Positions 45,285 to 55,147 of a stretch of DNA of 64,000 bases are shown piece by piece. The position numbers and the translations under genes are program-made. The stretch is taken from contig VCMS01000108.1 of NCBI GenBank assembly GCA_022539475.1, forward strand, positions 62,001 to 126,000, in the 5' to 3' direction. Under the pieces are notes generated by a model. It worked only from the letters and a program-made list of their open reading frames with translations. It was not told the origin of the DNA and made no database searches. Origin of the DNA: Gracilaria domingensis (Eukaryota; Rhodophyta; Florideophyceae; Gracilariales; Gracilariaceae). Numbering within the stretch: the first letter of the stretch is position 1; each line of letters opens with the position of its first letter.

Positions 45285-47053
45285 ATGCCGCCGCCGCCGC
45301 CGCCGCCCGCCGTGGTGCGCATCGTGCACTTCAACGACGTCTACAACGTGCAGCCCGCGGCGCGCGAGCCCGTGGGCGGCGCCGCGCGCTTCGTGCGCGA
45401 GCTGCAGCGCGTGCGCGCCGCCGCCGCCGCCGCGGGCGTGGCGCGCAGCCTCGTGCTGTTCTCGGGCGACGCCTTCTCGCCCGCGCCGCTCACGCGCGTC
45501 ACGGCCGGCGCCGAGATGCCGCCCGTGCTCAACGCCTGCCGCGTCGACGTCGCGTGCATCGCAACCGAGCTGGACAACGGCTGCGCGTCATGCGCGCGCG
45601 CGTCGCGGAGACGCGCTTCCCGTGGGTGCTGTCCAACGTGTGGCGCGCCGCCGACGCGCACGGCCGCCGCCGCGCGCCGCTGGGCGGCCTGCCGCCGTTG
45701 CACACGCTGCAGGTCGCCGGCGTCAAGCTCGGCTTCGTGGGGCTCGCGTCGTGGGACTGGGTGAGCGCGCTGCCGCGCCGCGTGCGCGCCGCGCTGCACT
45801 ACGAGCACTTCGTCGACGCCGCGCGCGAGACGGCCGACGTGCTGCGCCGCCAGCACGGCTGCCACTTTGTCGTCGCGCTCACGCACATGAGGAACCCGGA
45901 CGACCTGCTGCTGGCCGAGGCCGGCGTCGTCGACCTCATTCTGGGCGGCCACGACCACGTGCTGCTCAAACGCCTGGTGCGCTCCACCTGGGTGCTCAAG
46001 TCGGGCACCGACTTTAAGGTATTTTATCGCCCTCACCCGTCTGTAGCTGCTATCCTTAACTATACCTTGTTGGCAGTTGTTGTTGCCCTTCCTGTTGTGT
46101 CTCACATTGCGCTTCTTCTGTGTCGCCCTGCTAAAATAGAACTACTCCACCTTGGACCTTTTCGTGTCGCCCGACCGCAGCGTGCGCGTCGGCGAGCCCA
46201 TGCACCACTACGTCACCTCCGACCTGCCGGAGCATCCGCGCTTTGCGCGCTTTGTTGCGGACAAGCTCGCCTTGCTCGGTCCGAGGTGGACAAAGTGTGT
46301 CGCTCTGTCTTCGTCGCCGCTGGACGGGCGCTTTGTTTCCATACGAACGCGCGAAACCGCTCTGGGCAATTTTGTTTCCGATGCCAGTACGTTGTTGCCG
46401 TTGCCCCTTCCTTTTTCGTTTGCTGTGTTCAGCGCTTGACTTCTAACGCTTGCTGTTCGTTTTCGCCTGCGTGTGTAGTGACCCATGTCATGGACGCCGA
46501 TATCGGCCTGGTCAACTCTGGCAGTTTCCGCTCTGACGCGCTGCATCCGGAGGGATCGGTCACCCTCGGAATGATTGACACCATTCTGCCGTACAAGGAT
46601 CAGGTCTTCGTTGCGGAATACTCCGGCGCCGAGTTGCTGCAGCGTCTGGAATGCAGCGTCGGCCAGTACCCGCATCTCGTCGGCGGTTTTTGTCAAGTGA
46701 GCGGAATCAGCTTTTCCTTCGACCCGCGTCGTGAGAGAGGCAGTCGAATCCTTCGCGATACCGTCATGTGCACCAGCTCCAAAGGAACCATGCTGCCAAT
46801 TGACGACGAGGAGCGTTACCGATGTGCCCTCAAGACTTGGATCTTTTATGGCAATGATGGCTTTCCTGGCAGCGACGAATCCAAAGTCATCAGGCGCTCG
46901 GACCGCCCGCTTCCGGAGTTGCTTGCAAAATACATTGCGCAAGTGAAAACTGCGGGAGACGAGGATATGCCCCAGGTATCGCCACAAGTGGAAGACAGAA
47001 TACAATGTGTGTGTCCGGACGAAACGCTTCTACGAGCTTATCGCCGCTTATAA
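45285..47053 (+). CDS. 5'-nucleotidase-like metallophosphoesterase with two introns and a frame break
   Basis: Exons 45285-46018, 46140-46386 and 46479-47053; introns of 121 nt (GTATTT..AATAG) and 92 nt (GTACGT..CTTCTAAC..TGTAG). Motifs of the UshA/5'-nucleotidase superfamily: HFNDVYN, FSGDAFSP, LGFVGLASWDW, ALTHMRNPDD, GGHDH, then C-terminal NFVSDAMTHV, LVNSGSFRSD and FYGNDGFPG. At 45556-45590 the expected GNH[ED] metal motif reads IATELDNG and the frame is then lost; a net loss of 4 bases explains both. Everything downstream is intact. It is either a young pseudogene or a sequence error in GC-rich DNA. Such enzymes hydrolyse nucleotides or related phosphates. Confidence 0.72.
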
Positions 47054-47438
47054 CTTTTTGCTCTACAAACTACTTTTAGGACCTACATACAATGTAGGTA
47101 ATACTTTCATTTCGACGTTTCTCACTCTTGTGTACTTTCACTCTGTATCGCAATCGCAATCACAATCTCCTACACAAAAGACAGCTCATGTAAAATAGAC
47201 ACCAGGATGTGACCATGTAACTTAGTTTACGTTGACTACCCTTGGAACCTTCAAGAGCATGTGTGCATATAGCTTCCTGTCTGTCTTCGGCTCGTGAGAA
47301 CAGCTTTTCATTTAGAACGCTAGGCATTGATCTATGCATGTACTAATTGCGCTGTCTTGCGGCTACGCTAACAGTATCTACGACTAGATTCTGTTCTCTA
47401 TCTTGCAGCTTTGACCAGCCCGACATGGCTTGCAAGTG
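47054..47438. other. Convergent 3' spacer
   Basis: 385 bp between the tail-to-tail metallophosphoesterase and FHA/SAP genes. AT-richer, with CAATCG repeats near 47150. No gene recognised. Confidence 0.4.
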
Positions 47439-50400
47439 TTATTGTTCCTCGCTTGCCGCAATGCTGTCATCAAAAGACTGGCTTTCAGACAAAAGTCTGT
47501 CGATTAACACCCTCTTCGTACCCTGCTGGGAAAGATTCCGTTCCTGCAAGCGAGAGCGGAGCTCTGCCACCGTGAGCCTGTTGAGCGATTTCGCGGTAGG
47601 AGGTGCTGTTCCCTTTGCAGCTGGTGGACGGCCACGTCGAGAGGTAGCAGGCGTCTGTCGAGTCTTTCGAGTGGAACGAAGAGTCCGCCCTGAGGATGGA
47701 CTCTCGACGTTTGATGCTTCCTCATCTTGTTCCGGAAGCTTGACGCCCTCTGCTATCATATGTTGAATAAGTTCTTCCTTCCTCAGCTTAGACATGATAT
47801 CGAGATCGCGATCCTTCAATATTTGACGCAGTTCCTTAACGGTCTTCCTTCTGTACAGTTCCACGTTCGCATCCGATTTCATTTCATTGCCATCCTCTTC
47901 CTCGCTATCACTAGGAATAGCGATGACAGTACTCTCGGACGTTTCTCTGTCAACTTCGCTTTGGGATGTCCCCAAATCCTCTACTTCCTCTTCTTCATTC
48001 ACTTCCTCGTCACTGTACCCCTCCCGCATTTCGCGAAGGACAAACTCGTTCTGCTCTCGCTCCGCCTGCTCCACCAATCGTTGCACAAGTTCGGCTTTTC
48101 TGCCGTTGAAATTCATATTCAGACTTCGCAGCTTCTCCTTTAACTCCACGACTAAGAGTTTTTTCAGCTCTGCTTTCAGGTCATGCTCTGCGTCCAGGTC
48201 ATGTTCCTCTTCCAGTTCATCTGTTTTTATACCTGATGTACCTGGCTCTTCGATACTTCCTGTTTCTTCGGAGGGGTCAACAATCGACCCTTCGCAACTT
48301 TTAGATTCTGAACCAAGCTGGGAGCTACGGCGCTGCTCCCCTCGAGAACAGCTTACATCTGGGGACTTTGGTGAGAAGGCTGCAAGCGAAGTTTCAGTTC
48401 CGTCTTGCCCAAACATTTCGCCCATCTGACCTTGTTCGTCCCTGTCAACCGCCGGATCTCTTCGATCTGTGTCCTCGTCTTCTTCAGCCTGATCAAGGTG
48501 CGAAGCTCCATTGTGTCTTGAGAGTGCTTCCGCGGATGGAGTATCGGTGTCTTTCTCTGTAATCAGGCCATTAATATCAGTTTCCAGGTCTTCCCCTGTA
48601 CTGGTAGAGCGCGATAGATATGAAGCACGTCTCACTCTGACCTCCAAATCTCTCTCGAAGGTATCCGCGGTGTCTTGGGAATCAATGGATTTAGTATCAT
48701 ACGAATTCGTACGTTCAAGTGACCCAGCATCATCCGCATCGTCAAGAGTCTCGTTCGAAGGAGCATCCGTTTCAGGCTTTGCTTGTTCACCAGTTCCTCT
48801 GCTCAGCCTCTCAAAAATGCTTGCGAGGGACAAACGTTTCTTTGGAACACTTGTAGCACTCAGATTATCGGAAGAGGCAGCGTTAGATTGAAGCTCATTC
48901 GAGGCAAGGTGCTCTTTGTCTTGTGCAAGAGACTTAGACACCTGTTCAGTACCCGTATCAGTACTTGGGTCTGTTGCTTCGCCTGTCTCGCCTTCTAATT
49001 CCTCGCAAATTGCTCCCGAGGAGTTCCTCACATCATTACAAAGCAGGTCTGACTCAACTTGGTCATTTGCACACGATGCTGCACCGTCCATGCTGCTCTC
49101 ATCCTTCTTCACCTCTTCGAATAATGCTTTCAAGGAATCAGCTTCCGAACTCTCTCTCGGGTGTTTGACAGTATCGGCGTCGGCTTGATCGTCATCAGCC
49201 ATGACGTTTCGAACTGCTGCCGCAGCACCACGAACCTTGTCAAGGAAGCTTAAACGTCGCGATACTGACATTTGCGTCGACCTTGACAAATCTTGAAGCT
49301 CATCCGCAGACATTAGTGGCTCAGTAGATGCTTTGCAATCACTGAGCTTCGCACTTTTGCTGTCGCTAACGTGAGACTTTCCAGATGAGCAAACAGCGGA
49401 GCCTTTGTCCTCAGTTTTCTGCTGTTCTCCGTTGGCACTGAGACGTTTGAAAAGAGAAGAGATTGCTCCCGTTAAGCGTGAAGCTGATGTGTCTGATGAG
49501 CTCTCTTCGTGAGAAGAGTTGGAGTCGGGAACGCAATCCGAGGCATCCGTAAGTGTAACGCTATCAGTATCATCTTCATGCGCTTCTGCCTCTTGTTCTA
49601 AGCGAAGATCAGGTGAAACTTCAAAACCACCAGCTTGCTCCTTTTCGGTTTCGGACCAGAGTCTCCCGCAAGAATTCAGTGCCAGAGGACTACTTAACAT
49701 GTCAACAGGCCAGTCCAAAGATAAGCGGCTCGGTTCAATCGTCACCTCTTGATTAGACCGCAGCTCGCTTGTTCTCCGTGGGACAGATGGACGGAATGGA
49801 GAATAGTGCTTTCCCCTTTCCAACTCAATCTTAGAAGCGAAAGCAACAGATCGATTCTTGCCTCGCGTTGTGGACTTTGAGGATCGAAGCACGCTTCCTG
49901 GACACTTCTTCATCGCTGACGGAGTCCAACAATCTTTCGAAACACCTCCTGATATCTTCACATTGCGTTGTATATTCAGTATCGGGCTCTTGTCTGCCAA
50001 AGGAGACCTGATAAGACTCTTTTCTCCAATGTCGTGATTCATGACCTGATTGCTGCTCTGATGCAGATCCAAGTTAAGTTTAAAGTCATGAGAAGTAGAA
50101 GATCTAGAGGCGAAAGCAACAGTCGGATTGGTTTCCAAACCTTCGGCAATCTCGTTCTTTGAGGGATGTGCAGTCAACCCAAGGCTGAGACGAGCGTAAA
50201 CGAGTTTCTTCCGCTCCCGGGCTGTAAGTGACTTCTGCTTCGAAGCTGATTTCGCCACTCGCACGGGATTCCTCGTCTTCGGCGTAGGCGGAAGTGACAT
50301 CTTTCGAGCACGCGCTTCCTTCACAGTCTGATGCGCCCCGAGTTTGATGTTTCCGTCTTGCACTTCTGTTTCTTTGATTGATATTTCTCCTTCTGTGTAT

Positions 50401-51188
50401 TCTATCTTTGGCTTGCAACTCTCTTCCTGGAAATCATTTTCATTTTCTTCCGAAGTTGACCGAACCTGTTCAAACTCCGTATGGGGCTGAGGTTGGGGAT
50501 CTTGCGTTTCTTCCTCGGGCTGAACTTCATGGCCCACAAACTCGGTCTCCTGGGCCATCGACTTTGCTGAGGTTTGAATGCCATCACCGTCAGACAATCT
50601 CGCAATCTGCGTCTTGCTTAGAAGCCTTTCAGTATCTCTCTTCTGGGAGACAAACCTTTCTCCAGATGCTTCCACCACAAGACTTACACGTCGCTTCGAC
50701 TTTCGCTTCCTTCCTGAAGATTGAGAGCGCTGGGCAGCTTTTGTCTCGGTCGCAGCCTTTTTCGCACTCCTCGTCTGAGGGCCGAGCGCTTCAGAGACAG
50801 GTAGGCAAGGTGACTTCGGACTCGACATACTTGGACTTTCGAAATCAACTCGGAAACCGCGGTCGCCAAGATAAAAGTTGTCTCCAGGTAAAAGAGGGAG
50901 TTCATCTTCCTTGACAAGATAAGTTCCAGTACGAGGATGATGAACAGGTAGATCGGAGTGGAGTCCTATTAAATGAACTCCTTTCGGTCTAACTAGAACG
51001 AGCGCGTGAAGGGGAGCGTTCAGACTGTGCTTTATGCGGATATCACAGTCTTGATGTGAACCAAGTACGCACCAATTTTTCGTGTCGAACTCGAAGCTTT
51101 TGCCCGTGTCGCCCGAGGCTTGTATAACGGTGATACAGCATGAAAACGGTTCTGGAGCGTTGTTCTCCCCACTCATAGTACCAGACAT
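47439..51188 (-). CDS. FHA, AT-hook and SAP-motif chromatin-type protein
   Basis: 1249 residues. The N-terminal 20-115 fit an FHA phosphothreonine-binding domain (WCVLGSHQDCDIRI, LHALVLVRPKGVHL, GDNFYLGDRGFRVDF). The long middle is Ser/Glu/Asp-rich and disordered with repeated basic-RLS patches (SRRLSFLDK, KKRLSLASIFERLS, SSLFKRLS) and PP1-type R/K-x-V-x-F sequences such as RSVAFASK. The C-terminus has three SAP-like helix pairs (from about residues 1003, 1108 and 1203; for example NGRKAELVQRL) and an AT-hook RRGRPP. The overall plan, FHA plus long repeated phospho-region, recalls mitotic chromosome proteins such as Ki-67, but the SAP set is different. Probably a nuclear DNA-binding protein. 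Confidence 0.65.
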   Translation of the reverse strand: MSGTMSGENNAPEPFSCCITVIQASGDTGKSFEFDTKNWCVLGSHQDCDIRIKHSLNAPLHALVLVRPKGVHLIGLHSDLPVHHPRTGTYLVKEDELPLLPGDNFYLGDRGFRVDFESPSMSSPKSPCLPVSEALGPQTRSAKKAATETKAAQRSQSSGRKRKSKRRVSLVVEASGERFVSQKRDTERLLSKTQIARLSDGDGIQTSAKSMAQETEFVGHEVQPEEETQDPQPQPHTEFEQVRSTSEENENDFQEESCKPKIEYTEGEISIKETEVQDGNIKLGAHQTVKEARARKMSLPPTPKTRNPVRVAKSASKQKSLTARERKKLVYARLSLGLTAHPSKNEIAEGLETNPTVAFASRSSTSHDFKLNLDLHQSSNQVMNHDIGEKSLIRSPLADKSPILNIQRNVKISGGVSKDCWTPSAMKKCPGSVLRSSKSTTRGKNRSVAFASKIELERGKHYSPFRPSVPRRTSELRSNQEVTIEPSRLSLDWPVDMLSSPLALNSCGRLWSETEKEQAGGFEVSPDLRLEQEAEAHEDDTDSVTLTDASDCVPDSNSSHEESSSDTSASRLTGAISSLFKRLSANGEQQKTEDKGSAVCSSGKSHVSDSKSAKLSDCKASTEPLMSADELQDLSRSTQMSVSRRLSFLDKVRGAAAAVRNVMADDDQADADTVKHPRESSEADSLKALFEEVKKDESSMDGAASCANDQVESDLLCNDVRNSSGAICEELEGETGEATDPSTDTGTEQVSKSLAQDKEHLASNELQSNAASSDNLSATSVPKKRLSLASIFERLSRGTGEQAKPETDAPSNETLDDADDAGSLERTNSYDTKSIDSQDTADTFERDLEVRVRRASYLSRSTSTGEDLETDINGLITEKDTDTPSAEALSRHNGASHLDQAEEDEDTDRRDPAVDRDEQGQMGEMFGQDGTETSLAAFSPKSPDVSCSRGEQRRSSQLGSESKSCEGSIVDPSEETGSIEEPGTSGIKTDELEEEHDLDAEHDLKAELKKLLVVELKEKLRSLNMNFNGRKAELVQRLVEQAEREQNEFVLREMREGYSDEEVNEEEEVEDLGTSQSEVDRETSESTVIAIPSDSEEEDGNEMKSDANVELYRRKTVKELRQILKDRDLDIMSKLRKEELIQHMIAEGVKLPEQDEEASNVESPSSGRTLRSTRKTRQTPATSRRGRPPAAKGTAPPTAKSLNRLTVAELRSRLQERNLSQQGTKRVLIDRLLSESQSFDDSIAASEEQ

Positions 51189-52496
51189 TCTTGTCGGTCT
51201 AGCACGTGACTTCCGTCGAAGCCGAGGAGTTTGCCAAGACTGCTATGTCGGTAGATGGAAGATAGCGGAGAATGTAAAGGCAAGGGAAGGACTGTGGGAA
51301 ATGTCGTTCAAGCGTCTCGACATAAACGTTTCGCCTGCAGTCTCGGTTAGACTAGTGGGCACAGAGCGATTCCGAAGCACGAAGGAGCCGATCGTCATCT
51401 ACCACTAAGTTCTTCTGCACTCCTGAATCAGGAGATGTTATCTGTTCCAACGGCTGTTCTTGAGATGGTTCATATTTTTGAAATTTTGAATTCAAGACTT
51501 GCCTCTGCAGATATGAAACTTGAATCGTTCCACCTACATCCGCCGTCTTACAGTTCCAACGTTCCAAACTGTACGTGTAAAGGAACTTCTAAAGGAACGG
51601 ATCTATTACAGAAGGTAAAGGGCAAAGCATCACGCGACCAAGTTGATCAACGCTCTCCACGTCATCTCGTACAATCATACTGTACCTCGGTAGCCTTCTA
51701 CCTTTGGTACCAAAGGTACAAGTGGTGGCTTCTAGCCGTGGGCACATCTCTCTGTCTTGTGTTAAAGCTGGAGCTGCGTTTATGCTTTCCTTCTGCTTCC
51801 ATGGGACGTGTTTTTGGTCCAGACGAACGCCATGCCAGGTATGAAGCTAATCTCAGTCCCCCGACTCTGCTAAGCAGTCAACTGTTTCGAAGGAAATGAT
51901 ACCACTTTTAGCTCTGGAAACTTCAAGTTTACTTCGTTCACCTCATATATCTAGTATACAATTCTGTGCGTTTATGATACAGCTAGAACTAACCAGGGCT
52001 GCGTCTCGATCTCTGCCCGTGTAGTACTCAATGAGTACAGACCAATCACGCCTTCCTCACACACGCAAGAAAAGTTAAATGCTTTTGTAAATTCATTTCC
52101 CTCGACATTGTCACGCCAATGGTTTCGCTGAATAGTTTCCAAAAAAGCCGGCATGGATTTGAATTCACAATGGCAAAAGCAACGACACACCCGAATCTTG
52201 AAACGTTTCCGTTTCAGATTGAGTGTCAGACTGACGAGAGTTTCCTCCACGGCGAGAACAAGAATGATGTTCTGTAGCAGAGCTTCTGTTGCATACTGTC
52301 AGCTGTTACCGAATGGATAAACCAGGAAACAATCTGCTCGACTTGCTGCACGGAGCGACACATTCTTCATGAATGTCGTTGACGGAATCCAAAGCCCCTT
52401 GATGTTCGAAACTCGGTGGGGAACAAATTCACTAGAAGCTACACATATATCTTTAGAACTGTAGAAAAGTCAAGCTCTCCACAAGCACTTCTCAGC
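51189..52496. other. Spacer between FHA/SAP gene and copine-like gene
   Basis: 1.3 kb with no gene I can defend. Frames at 51435-51899 (plus) and 51972-52250 (minus) lack recognisable content. Contains a perfect 20-bp palindrome centred on GGTACC at 51699-51718. Promoters for the two divergent genes are expected here. Confidence 0.35.
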
Positions 52497-53496
52497 ATGG
52501 TCAGAGGGGAAAAGACTGCAACAATCGGCAATCAACTCGAAATTCAGATCGAGGCGTCCAATTTAGCTAACATGGACGTTTTCTCTCTGAGCGATCCTTT
52601 TGCTTTATTGGAAGAGCAGGAAAATGGTGCTTGGGAGGAAATTGGTAAGTTGAAGTCAAACCAATGCCAGAAAGAATGTCGTTTTGTTTCGAACGAAGAA
52701 CTAGTTTTTCACACTTTCTGTGTCACCAAACAAACAACATCTAACCTTAAACTCCCCCTGAAACGAAGGGCGAACTGAGACAATCTGGGATGTATTGAAT
52801 CCCAAGTGGGTGCGGACGTTTGTGCTTCCAGCAGAGACTCCGCTTGGTCACCTTCTTCGAGTGACAATTTATGACCGAGACTCCAAGACTCAAAATCTTG
52901 ATAAGCAAGAAGTTATTGGGAGCTGTCTTTGCCGCGTGGAAGAAATAATAAAGGAAGGAAGCAATGGAAAAACTCTGGAACTTGAAAACAAGGAATTGAA
53001 GGAAACGGGGTCTGTTACTATCATTGGGGAGCTGTATGATCCCAAAGACACCGATCATGAGATTTTCTTGGGCAATTGCAAGTTTAGGAATAACTCTTTC
53101 TTTGGTATGTTCTTAATCAGACCATACATTGTGATATACAGAAGACGAGCTAACAACGAATGGGCTCCCATATTCAGATCTTCTTCGAGGAAGAGGGGAG
53201 AGGACGCTGCTTTTTCCGAGGATTTGTTACACAGAGCCAAACTAAGAACTCACAGAAAGGGGGGAAATGTTGAAGAGACCCCACTGCGTATCGAACTGCG
53301 CTCCCACAAATCGATAACCGAACACAAGCTAATCGGAGCTGTTCAAATGTCCCTTGGCTCCCTACGTCGTCAGGGAGTGGGAAAGAAAATAAGCCTCGGA
53401 CTTGCTGGTGAATCTGTTGGAGAATTGATTGTGACTCGAGCTACTCTTGCAGATAATTCCAGTAGCTTCGATTTTGAAGTCTCTTTCCGCTCCTAG
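52497..53496 (+). CDS. Copine-like protein with two C2 domains only
   Basis: Exons 52497-52644 and 52769-53496, joined by removing a 124-nt intron (GTAAGT at 52645, CTAAC near 52741, AG at 52768); product 291 residues. The first C2 domain (LEIQIEASNLANMDVFSLSDPF, then GRTETIWDVLNPKW across the splice) and a second (LGNCKF..LIRPYIVIYRR) are arranged as in the N-terminal half of copines, Ca2+-dependent membrane-binding proteins. The von Willebrand A domain that follows in true copines is absent: a stop comes after FEVSFRS. The second C2 lacks several of the acidic Ca2+-ligand positions. Confidence 0.72.
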
Positions 53497-53956
53497 TCAC
53501 AAACAATAGGCCGAACGTCTTGCACGTCGTTAGCGCTTTTGATGGTTTACGGCCACTGTTGCAATAGTTTGCTCTTTTTAAATATGAGTCTCCATACCGT
53601 AGTGGCATTCTATACACAGATTTTCAATACAGGAAAAGATCTCATCTTCCTTGTTTTCCCAATGCAAGCTGACTTTAAGCTCAGAGTTCTTCTGAAATTG
53701 ATGAACAAGTTTTGATTGCTCATGAATAGACGAATATGAACAAACAGGGACATTTAAGATTCAATTTCTGTGCTGAATCAAACAGGATTGTGATTGCTGG
53801 GATGGGCACTAGGCACTAGCTGGCGATATCTTCGCACCATTATGACTCAGGATGAGGCAAAATCAAAAGCACGTAGACAAAAAAAACGGAGAGAGCGAGT
53901 CGCTGAGTAAGGGTACGGTATGCAATGCTTTGTTTTGCTTGTAGTCTTCTCATCAC
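53497..53956. other. Convergent 3' spacer
   Basis: 460 bp, AT-rich, between tail-to-tail copine-like and mL53 genes. No gene or structured element recognised. Confidence 0.4.
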
Positions 53957-54513
53957 TTATTTCAGACCGAGAACCTTTGCGCGTTCTTCTCTAAGCTTCT
54001 CGAATGGATTGCGAGCGCCGTCGCCTTTCCATCGCGCAACTCTTTCAACTTCATCCATAATGTCCATGATTTTTAAACCGCTGGTCTGGATTTTTTGTTC
54101 GAATCCGTCATCTGTGAAGAAAGAATAGCGATGGAACCATGTTGCGTTAGCGAATATCAAGTCTGAAGGCAGCGTGAGTGAAAAAGCAAAACATACTATA
54201 CACCAGTTCTATAGACGGAGTGCCGTATTCCTCGACAATTGTTAGGTCGGTTTGTAGCTTCGGATTAGATTCCTTCACAGGTGGTGTCCGCACTCGTCTC
54301 AAAAACTCTCTGCAATGGCGTTTGGGTTGACGCAGGTCAGAATTTCGGACTGATAGGGTTACGGGTGATGGAAATGATCCGCAATGAATGTCCCTACCTT
54401 GCTGTGGTTGCACGATAATCGAAAGGATTCACAATCACGGTAACCTTTTGCAAGGCTTTGAACAACTCTTTAGCCTGGCGAGCTGCAGCCACTGAACGAA
54501 CTAGTTGACCCAT
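53957..54513 (-). CDS. MRPL53: Mitochondrial ribosomal protein mL53
   Basis: Three exons on the minus strand: 54513-54398, 54309-54197 and 54111-53957, giving 127 residues. Introns of 88 nt (GTAGGG..TGCAG) and 85 nt (GTATGT..GCTAACG..TTCTTTCTTCACAG). Conserved points of the mL53 family: a short N-terminal helix, then KVTVIVNPFDY, TAREFLRRV, KLQTDLTIVEE..PSIELVYNDGF and a final helix IMDIMDEVER. It is a component of the large mitochondrial ribosomal subunit. The C-terminal 25 residues (GDGARNPFEKLREER) extend beyond the yeast protein. The exon structure was worked out from splice consensus and phase, which agree throughout. Confidence 0.82.
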
Positions 54514-55147
54514 TGTAGACCCTCCTAACCTAACCGAAAAGGGGTTGAATCTTCCACGGAAACCTGAGTCGATGTTAGCTTGCTTCGTTCACGCTATTGA
54601 AAGAATCCTCGCGCCCTGAAAGTCTTTAAGAGTTTGTTTAGTGTGGGCAACTGATTCTGGACCTACACGTCTATGCAATCTCCCTCAAATGGTGCTTGTA
54701 TTAATAACAAACCAGCGGCATGGACCGACTCATTCCGATCCGTAGTTCTTGCGATCTACAAGGGAAAGACCAGAGTCCACATGGGTGGAGTCAAAACCAA
54801 TCACCTACAAGATTAAAACGCGCGTTCGCATATTTTGGCCTAAATCACCGTAATTCAACCTCTACCAGGTCGTTGCGCCTTGTAGCCATTTCGTTTTCGC
54901 ACAGTTCCCGTCTCTCCCTTGGAACCAAAAACGACATCATTCCTCCCTCATGCTTGTGAAGTACGTCGTGGACCAGACTGATGATCAGCATATACATCCT
55001 TCATCCCCGTATGTGTGTGTTTCGATTGCCAAAACTATCTTGTTCAGAAACCAAATGTTCCTGAGCTTCAGGCTTTTAGTCAGGCACTAGCTAGTGCGAA
55101 GATTTATGTGTCTGCGCAATGTCACTATACCTCAAGGACAAAGCAGT
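54514..55147. promoter_or_regulatory. Divergent upstream region of mL53 and ALG10
   Basis: 634 bp separating two oppositely oriented gene starts. ORFs here (54720-54959, 55015-55230) show no conserved content. No TATA box stands out. Confidence 0.35.

Noticed and set aside
42976-45285. Very long minus-strand ORF opposite the aminopeptidase gene
   Set aside because: Shadow of a GC-rich gene; the plus strand encodes a full Xaa-Pro aminopeptidase with all metal ligands.
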